Of a stretch of DNA of 64,000 nucleotides, positions 58,282 to 64,000 are shown piece by piece (position 1 is the stretch's first letter; each line of letters starts with the position of its first letter). Where the stretch lies: assembly GCA_003116975.1 (NCBI GenBank), contig BGKB01000045.1, forward strand, positions 1 through 64,000, given 5' to 3'. Both the position numbers and the translations under genes were made by a program. This DNA is from Aurantiochytrium sp. KH105 (taxonomy: Eukaryota > Sar > Bigyra > Thraustochytrida > Thraustochytriidae). The notes under the pieces were generated by a model, which made no database searches, was not told where the DNA came from, and worked only from the letters and a program-made list of their open reading frames with translations.

Positions 58282-59286
58282 ATGGAGGAGAGCGCGGCGA
58301 CGGCGGGAGCTGCGGCGACTGCGGCGGCGGCGGAAGAAGTCCGCACGCTGTCGGTGAAGGAGCTCAAGGCACTTATCGCCCGCGCAGGGCTCGGTACGCA
58401 AGGTTGTGTAGAGAAGGCTGACCTCATTGCACGTGCAGTGGAAGCCCACGAACTCCTGGGGCAGCAACAACAAGAGCAGCAGCAAAAGCAGCAGGTCCCG
58501 AAACAAGAAGATGTCAGCTCCTCAGGGTCCGCTGGGACGTGCACGACCAAGGCCGAAAAGCTTGGGGCCTACGAATGTCTTTTAGTTGGCCATCACGACG
58601 TAGAAAAACTCGACGTCGTCGTCATCGTCCTGCACGGGTTTAGCGCGCAAAACACGGACTTTGTACCGCTTGCCAACGAGATGGCGCGACGCATGCCATC
58701 GCGAAGATTCATGTTTGTTTTGCCGCAGGCGCCCGTGAGCGCAGCATCCATGGGGGCTGCGGCATGGTGGGAAATTGACGTGATGCGCTGGCTCGGCGCG
58801 ATGCAAATGGGCGAAGCAGGAGTCGCGAAGCTGATTCGCGATAAACCAAACGGTCTTGACGAGTGCAGAACGAGCATGAAGGAGATGGTCAAGGCCATTG
58901 AAGGACGGTTTCTCGGCGACGATGTGCCGCTCCTGATCGGCGGGTTTAGCCAAGGTGCAATGACTGCGGCAGACTTGAGCTGGCAGCTCGTCGGCGAGCG
59001 TCGTGTCCACGGCGTCATGATGTTCTCTGGGGCTCCTATTGTCGTCGATGAGTGGCATGATAAGCTCACCAAGGCGGGCAAGGATCACGGACTTCGTGTG
59101 CTCATGACGCACGGTCGCGCCGATAACGTGTTGCCTTTTCAGGCATCTGGGTGGGCACGAGACCTGCTTGCAAACAGCGGTGTCAATGTTCGCTACGAGA
59201 CCCATAACGGCGGTCACGAGCTGGGCGGGCCTCACATTCTGCAAGCGATTCAAGAGTTTATGGAGGAAACCATGGCACGCTCATAA
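58282..59286 (+). CDS. Acyl-protein thioesterase/carboxylesterase with SAP-like N-terminus
   Basis: 334 residues. Residues 22-55 (RTLSVKELKALIARAGLGTQGCVEKADLIARAVE) match the SAP/ARMET-C helix-extended-loop-helix pattern, VKELK.LI...G....C.EK.DLI. A Gln-rich linker (60-72) leads to an alpha/beta hydrolase of the APT1/LYPLA family. It has VVIVLHGF (113-120), FVLPQAP (145-151), WWEID (162-166), nucleophile Ser223 in GGFSQGAM, Asp281 (GRADNVLPF) and His312 (NGGHELG). Such enzymes remove palmitate from cysteines of signalling proteins or act as carboxylesterases. The SAP-like fusion is not part of the usual APT protein. Start ATG at 58282. Confidence 0.88.
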   Translation: MEESAATAGAAATAAAAEEVRTLSVKELKALIARAGLGTQGCVEKADLIARAVEAHELLGQQQQEQQQKQQVPKQEDVSSSGSAGTCTTKAEKLGAYECLLVGHHDVEKLDVVVIVLHGFSAQNTDFVPLANEMARRMPSRRFMFVLPQAPVSAASMGAAAWWEIDVMRWLGAMQMGEAGVAKLIRDKPNGLDECRTSMKEMVKAIEGRFLGDDVPLLIGGFSQGAMTAADLSWQLVGERRVHGVMMFSGAPIVVDEWHDKLTKAGKDHGLRVLMTHGRADNVLPFQASGWARDLLANSGVNVRYETHNGGHELGGPHILQAIQEFMEETMARS

Positions 59287-59832
59287 ATAGAATTGATGAT
59301 TGATTTGGTTGATTGATTTCGGACTCGATTACTTGATCGACTGATTGATTGCTAGATTGACTGACTGATTGTCTGTTTGCTTGATCGACGGATAGAAATG
59401 TTGAACGATGTGTCACCGGTCAGCCAAGGTCACCCACGAAGAGCAGGAATGAAGAAAAGAGAGAGAAAAAGAAAAAAAAAACGACGAGCGCGCGCGTCGT
59501 TGCTGCTGCTGCTGCTGCTGCTGCTGCAAGCATTGTCTTCCCTGGCAGCAGCGTTCAATCCTTTCTTCTTTCACGCTCATCGTGTGAACAATCGCAGTTG
59601 GGCGGAAAAATTTCTTTTGAGCCGTTGCTGTTGTAAGCAAGCAAAGAAACCTCACAACGACAGAAGAAAGAAATCAATGTATCCTCTACACTGTCAAATT
59701 GGTCGCATTGCGCGTCTGTCGGCGAAGTGACAAAGCAACAACGTGGATATCTACACCGTCTTGCTTCGTATTGCTGTACAGCTCGGCCGCAGCGCCGAGA
59801 CTCGAAGCAGGAGGGACGGGCTACCAATCTGG
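59287..59832. other. Convergent intergenic region thioesterase / CCT protein
   Basis: 546 bases. A degenerate TGAT/GATT tetranucleotide array lies at 59297-59390 and a GCT run at 59500-59528. No gene. Confidence 0.5.
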
Positions 59833-60762
59833 CTACATGCTTTCCTCTGGAGTAAGGACAGCAGGCTCTTCCGTTTTTACAAAGCGTCCCTTGACGCGAA
59901 TGCGCTTGTGGGCAAGATTTCGGCGGCAGGAATAGCGCACCTTTTTATGCCATACGCGCTTCTCGCGCTTTTGCAAGAACTTGGCGATCATCGCCTTGCG
60001 CTCTGCCGCTGTGTACACGCCGGTGCGACCTTGCCGATAATAGATGGAGTGCATTTCTAGCGGGAGAATGTCCGGGCACCGCCGCGCAGGGAGGTTGTGG
60101 TGCTTTTTGGTGGCTTTGCTTGCCGTCTTCGCGCGTGGCTTTTTGGTCGGCACTTGGTGGCCGAGAAGGCTTTGACGAGCTGCGGCGCCACTGCAGACGT
60201 TGCAGGTGCTGCAAAAGGCTCTCTTGCTGCTGGCACAATGAGGGTTGCTGCAAACCATTGCTGCGGCCGGGCCGGAGGCGCGAGAGTACGCGCCAAAGGT
60301 GGTGGCGTTAACATTTGAAGCTTGCAGCTTTTGCTTTTTCTGAGCTCTGTTGCCGGACTTGAACGCGGCGGCCGCGGCGGCCGCGGCGGCCGGCGTTCCT
60401 TTGATAGCGCCGGCAGAGGCGGCGGCGGAGGTAGAAGGTGTGACAAGGACAGCGAATCCCTGCGAGGCGTGCGGCGCGGTCTGGAGGAGGCTGCGGCCGT
60501 GATGCGCGAGGCCCGTAGGAGTGTCGCGCGCGGGCTTTGCCGCCTTCCAGCGCGAGGGGTCGGCGGATGCGCCCGAGGCGGCAGTCGCCGAGGGCCCAAT
60601 GGAGAACCGCGGGGCGCGCGCCGCCACATCGACGAGGGTTTCCAGGGATTGCAGGCTCCAGCTGCGATCGCGCGTCTGCTGCTGCGGCTTGAACATGGGC
60701 GAGACCGAGAGCAGCAGTTCCGCCGCGTCCAGCATCTCCTGCTGCTTCCTCTTGGTCTGCAT
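59833..60762 (-). CDS. CCT-motif transcriptional regulator-like protein
   Basis: 309 residues from the ATG at 60762 (the longer frame starts at GTG). The diagnostic CCT motif is at about 254-297: ERKAMIAKFLQKREKRVWHKKVRYSCRRNLAHKRIRVKGRFVKTEE. It is highly basic and fits the CONSTANS/CO-like/TOC1 pattern. A poly-Ala tract (125-133, coded by GGCCGC repeats) and a Cys cluster CSNPHC...FCSTCNVC (171-190), which could bind zinc, lie in front of it. CCT proteins in plants and stramenopiles are nuclear regulators, often linked to light or clock control. DNA-binding partner and role here are unknown. Confidence 0.85.
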   Translation of the reverse strand: MQTKRKQQEMLDAAELLLSVSPMFKPQQQTRDRSWSLQSLETLVDVAARAPRFSIGPSATAASGASADPSRWKAAKPARDTPTGLAHHGRSLLQTAPHASQGFAVLVTPSTSAAASAGAIKGTPAAAAAAAAAFKSGNRAQKKQKLQASNVNATTFGAYSRASGPAAAMVCSNPHCASSKRAFCSTCNVCSGAAARQSLLGHQVPTKKPRAKTASKATKKHHNLPARRCPDILPLEMHSIYYRQGRTGVYTAAERKAMIAKFLQKREKRVWHKKVRYSCRRNLAHKRIRVKGRFVKTEEPAVLTPEESM

Positions 60763-61859
60763 CGTCCTCGCGCTCGTCGAGTTCTGCTCCGTCGCGCGTC
60801 TGCTTTGCTTTGCTTTCTGGCTTTGCTTTTCTCGCTCTGTCCTGTCTCGCAGCACCTGTGAAAGGTGAAGGCGAGCGGGAAGGGAGGGAAGGGGAGGACT
60901 TTTCTTTCCCTCTTTTCCGCCTCTTTTCCTCTTTCTTTTTCTTTCTTTCCCTTCCTTCTTTTCTTTCCTCCGCCTCGCCGGCGGTCCCGGCTAGCTAGCT
61001 AGCTAGCTGTCTGTATACCAAGCTGGCGCCTGCAGCTGCGAGCGAACGAGAGACGAGAGAGAGACGGAGAGAGAGAGAGAGATCCGCGCGGGGTCTGCAC
61101 TGCAGTTCTGCCTTCGCCGCCTTCGCTGCCTTCCCTCTCTGTCTGTCTGTCTCCGTCTGTCTGTCTGTCTGTCTGTCTGTCTGCCTGACGGTCAGTCAGA
61201 CAGGCAGTCAGTCAGTCAGTCGGTAAGTCCTCGCTCGGCCAGTCTGCGGCTGCGAAGCCTGCCGCTGCAGCAGCGCGGACGCGCCCCGAGCCGCGAGGGC
61301 AGCGCGCGGCGGGTCCGCACGGAGGGACGGCGCGGCGCGGCGCGAGCCCGGGTCGACAGCGCGAGAGCCCCGTGCTGCGAGCGACGCGAGGAGGGCCGAG
61401 GAGGCCGGAGACTCGGTCGGATCCCGAGGGAGGCACGCGCGCCCGCCCGCCCGCCTGTCGCAGCTGGCCCCGTCTCGGCCGCGGCCGTCGCGCCGGAGAC
61501 CGCCTGTCTGCCTGCCCGCCCGCCCGCCCGCCTGCCCGCCGCAGCCGGATGCAATCCGCCCTGCTCGCCCGCCCGCTCGCCGGCCGCGCTGCGCTCGCTG
61601 CGATGCGTCTGCGACTCCTGCGGCGGCGCGGCGAGGAACTGGAACTGCAGGCAGGCACTGCAGCAGTGACGCGCAAAATTCGCGACAATACTTGTCATTT
61701 TTATTTTTATTTTTTTTCTCGTTGGAAGGTTTTCCACGCGGCTTCGAGGCGGCGAAATTTAACAGACCCAGTGCGCTTGCCGGGGGGGGTAGCATGGAGA
61801 GGAGGGGGGTAGGAAAAAATGGGCGCACAGCGAGGCACAGCATGAAAAAAACGACCAAG

Positions 61860-62030
61860 TACACCCTCTGTAGCAAGGGTGAAAAATGAGTCGATCATCA
61901 AAAATATGACGAAGGCCGCCCTCTGTGGCAAGAGTGTAGAATGGCTCCAATCCCTGCAGTAAAGGGGTGGAGAGGAAAATGAGCCCAAAATTCGACAAAG
62001 TCCAACTGATGTAGTGAAGGGTCGTACAAA
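61860..62030. repeat. Degenerate tandem repeat
   Basis: Loose copies sharing CCCTCTGTAGCAAGGGTG / CCCTCTGTGGCAAGAGTG and, more weakly, CCCTGCAGTAAAGGGGTG and TGATGTAGTGAAGGGTC, spaced about 35-60 bases. The first pair is 16 of 18 identical. Confidence 0.5.
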
Positions 62031-62077
62031 GACACTGCAAATGCAAGAAGGAAACGTTTGTACACAAATGATTTCGT

Positions 62078-62332
62078 TTAAGCAGTTTCGGAAGTGGTAG
62101 CACGGCTCATAAGAACTACCTTTACGGGTCTTGAAAAGCGTTCTCGCCATCCTTGCGTCTTCTGCTTGAGATGCTCGTACGATCTGTAAACGGTGTCTTC
62201 CACACTGTATAAGGAGTCTCCGAAACCAATCTTGTTGCGAATTGTATCATCGGTGATGGGATCCTTACGTGTCACACGCATCTCTTGATCAAGACAGTCG
62301 AAGAACTCCTTAAAGTTGACGGTCAGTGCCAT
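62078..62332 (-). CDS. Small hypothetical protein
   Basis: 84 residues from an ATG. Balanced composition, unlike the surrounding frames, with several charged and aromatic residues (NFKEFFDCLDQEMRV, YRSYEHLKQKTQGWRERF). It starts 29 bases from the undetermined base at 62361, so the 5' end may be affected by an assembly join. No family recognised; it could be an exon or chance. Confidence 0.3.
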   Translation of the reverse strand: MALTVNFKEFFDCLDQEMRVTRKDPITDDTIRNKIGFGDSLYSVEDTVYRSYEHLKQKTQGWRERFSRPVKVVLMSRATTSETA

Positions 62333-62360
62333 TTGTCTGCCTGCATACTCGAGCCCAAAG

Positions 62361-62385
62361 NAGCAGCAGCAGCAGCAGCAGCAGG
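62361..62385. other. Undetermined base next to GCA repeat
   Basis: A single N precedes seven GCA triplets. This is the only ambiguous base in the window and most likely a contig join or an uncertain repeat length. Confidence 0.9.
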
Positions 62386-63277
62386 CACGGAAGCGAGCGG
62401 CGGCCGGCCTAGCTAGCTAGCTAGCTAGCTAGCTAGCTAGCGCCTAAGCTCAGGCGATCCGCTGCTGCCGGATCCCTCCCTCGCTCCCTCCCTCGCTCCC
62501 TCCCTCCCTCCCTCCCTCCCTCCCTCCCTCCTCCTCTCCCGGGGCCTCGCTCCGGCCCTGCGCGAGGGCGCGGACGCGGGCGGCCGGCGATCGCGCCGCT
62601 CGGCGAGAGAGGCGGAGAGGGAGAGCGGGCGGGCGGGCGGGCGGACGCGGGAAGGGGCGGGCGCAGTCGCCGCTCGCTCGCAGACACGACAAGCACGCAA
62701 GCGAGCAAGCAAGCAAGGGAGGAAGGCAGGAAGGGAGGCAGGACCCGGAGCAACCACTTGAAGCGGGCGAGCGCAAGGGCCGCAAACGGCGCCGCAAGGG
62801 CCGCTGCGGAAGGAAAAAAAAACAACCAACGTTCCGCGCTTCGCCTGCGCGAGGAGCCGGACCGCGCGCAGTGGCGCTCCCCCGTGCGCAGAGGACGACA
62901 AGGGACGCGCCGCAGACGAGGATGCGGGAGAATTGTGCACGGAGCCTTGAGTGGAGGACCACTGCCTTCTTTCACCCCGCATGCAAGACACTGCAACTAC
63001 ATAGATGACTGAAAGACGGAAAAATGTGAAACGTTCCTCCTCCGAGTCAAAGTACAGAGGTCCGCATGAGCGCAACGAGGAGAGGGTTCTGTACTCGGGG
63101 AAATATGCAGTGGGCAAGAGTACAACGATAGTATGGACAGTGACGGAAGAATTACGTGTTACCGCAACCCTTTTTTGGCGCAACGGCGTTGACTCGAACG
63201 TTGATGATGATCGAGGAGCAGAACTTCGAGGCAGGCCGGCGCACAACAGATTACCAACCGGGTGAAGGGACGGGATC

Positions 63278-64000
63278 ATGCGCGGCCCGGAGGGCTCCGG
63301 CCACTCTCGTCCAGGTCTTCGCTCCACAGGTCCAACCTCGAGCGGCGCGCAGGGCGGCTCCAGGGCGCTACGGGAAAAAGGGACGAATGCTTGTTCACTA
63401 TTTGCAGCCCACTGGAGGCCACGACGGAGAAGACCCCGACTCGGTCTTCTTGGCCGCGCGATCGCAGCAGTGGTGCTCATTGCCTCACTGGCAAGACCAA
63501 CCTTGACTATGCGGCTGCACAGAAGCTGGACGGAAAAGCACTGGTGCGAAAGCGTTCAAGAGCCCCACTGGCCCTTCGCCTATGCCAAGCGCGATGGAGA
63601 TGCTCTGGAAATCAAGGGTCGCGTGGCCCGTAACCTCAAAAATATGGGCCATATCTGCCGCGCGCGAGGGGCGCTCTCTTCATGCCATCGCTGCGAGTCC
63701 ATCGCGTGCGGCAGTGATTTGCAAAGCACCTGCGAACTCCAGGTTCAAGGTGTCCCGTGGGATGAGCTCCTGCCCAACGTCCCGGCAGTCTCGGATACCC
63801 CATGGGCTATCGGCGGTCAGCACCGCAATGATTTTGGCAGCGGATCTCACGCATGCGTCATGCTCAGCCCGGACACCTGTGTCAAGCCTTCCTCAGCAGA
63901 TGCTAGTCTCGACTATTCCGCATGTAGAGCACGCTGCTGGGGATACGGCGTCAGTGCAAGTCCCGAAGAAGTAACCTTTGCACCTCAACATCCTGATCCC
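63278..64000 (+). CDS. Membrane-anchored protein, 5' partial at window edge
   Basis: 241 codons without a stop to the end of the window, starting at ATG 63278. A basic block R/P-rich (about residues 52-58, HWRPRRRRPRLG) precedes a hydrophobic segment GLLGRAIAAVVLIASLA (about 59-75), giving a type II (signal-anchor) topology. The rest is a lumenal part with ten or more cysteines (HICRARGALSSCHRCESIAC) and Trp/Pro motifs (EPHWPFAYAKRDGD, VPWDELLPNVPA). No family recognised. The frame has no stop over the full length and a regular composition, supporting a real partial gene. It overlaps shorter frames in other phases that I rejected. Confidence 0.55.
   Translation, partial: MRGPEGSGHSRPGLRSTGPTSSGAQGGSRALREKGTNACSLFAAHWRPRRRRPRLGLLGRAIAAVVLIASLARPTLTMRLHRSWTEKHWCESVQEPHWPFAYAKRDGDALEIKGRVARNLKNMGHICRARGALSSCHRCESIACGSDLQSTCELQVQGVPWDELLPNVPAVSDTPWAIGGQHRNDFGSGSHACVMLSPDTCVKPSSADASLDYSACRARCWGYGVSASPEEVTFAPQHPDP

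Larger units (their letters stand above)
60763..63277. other. 5' region of CCT gene, microsatellites and undetermined base
   Basis: 2.5 kb. Contains CTAG (about 60990-61010), GTCT (61138-61183), CAGT (61191-61222), CTAG/GCTA (62405-62442) and CTCC (62474-62533) runs, degenerate imperfect repeats at 61860-62030, one N at 62361 next to a GCA run, and a small minus-strand frame (62078-62332). Long minus-strand frames at 62437-63480 are Arg/Ala-rich and lack support. Confidence 0.5.

Noticed and set aside
63005-63265. Small plus-strand frame upstream of the partial gene
   Set aside because: No family, ends before the better frame at 63278; could be leader sequence.
62437-63480. 347-codon minus-strand frame
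   Set aside because: Arg/Pro/Ala-rich, passes through a CTCC microsatellite, and overlaps the partial gene on the other strand.
1-64000. CRISPR arrays, rRNA or bacterial operon structure
   Set aside because: Repeats are contiguous microsatellites without spacers; no rRNA motifs; genes are eukaryotic and separately promoted.

Overview
The window is nuclear DNA from a GC-rich, intron-poor protist. Every recognisable gene is a eukaryotic housekeeping, membrane-traffic or regulatory gene: COPII Sec23, p24 cargo receptor, mitochondrial complex I GRIM-19, NTF2, SPAK/OSR1-type kinase, myosin, TRIP13/PCH2, COMMD3 and RRP5. A CCT-motif regulator and an ArsJ-type transporter are also present. Almost all genes are single open frames, and intergenic DNA is full of tetranucleotide microsatellites. 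My best guess is a stramenopile of the labyrinthulomycete (thraustochytrid) type; this is inferred from gene style and content and is not proven by any marker here. No rRNA, tRNA or CRISPR was found.

Layout. 0-8.8 kb: coiled-coil protein, tandem-NTF2 protein and an organelle-targeted 5'-3' exonuclease (all minus), then NDUFA13/GRIM-19 (plus). 8.8-16.5 kb: Sec23 (minus), a long repeat-rich 5' region, a SPAK/OSR1-like kinase (plus) and a p24 protein (minus). 16.7-22 kb: a local segmental duplication holding two SAM-domain/Cys-rich paralogues, leftover promoter copies, a dispersed repeat and a possible dead transposase. 22-31 kb: a p25-alpha-like protein (plus) that overlaps, tail to tail, an ankyrin/SAM protein (minus), then a transmembrane myosin (minus). 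31-39 kb: OB-fold protein and retinol-dehydrogenase-like SDR, separated by long microsatellite-rich or AT-rich spacers. 39-46 kb: COMMD3, TRIP13 (the one clear intron) and two tandem type II membrane glycosyltransferase-like genes. 46-60 kb: secreted six-hairpin glycosidase, ArsJ-like MFS transporter, short RRP5, two LRR proteins, an acyl-protein thioesterase with a SAP-like N-terminus and a CCT-motif protein. 61-64 kb: microsatellites around one undetermined base, and a membrane-anchored reading frame that runs off the right edge.

There are no operons. Genes are arranged as divergent, convergent or tandem pairs, and functions are mostly unrelated. The exceptions are the tandem SAM pair and the tandem glycosyltransferase pair, which are local duplications. 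Several ORF starts that look longest use TTG or GTG; I moved these to the first in-frame ATG (exonuclease, OB-fold protein, COMMD3, first glycosyltransferase, CCT protein).

The most unusual items are the myosin with a C-terminal membrane segment, the NTF2 fusion, the exonuclease with a large coiled-coil-like insertion, the SAM/Cys duplication in which one copy has lost eight cysteines and its ATG, the ArsJ-like transporter in a eukaryote, and a recurrent intergenic palindrome TAGGCCTA.
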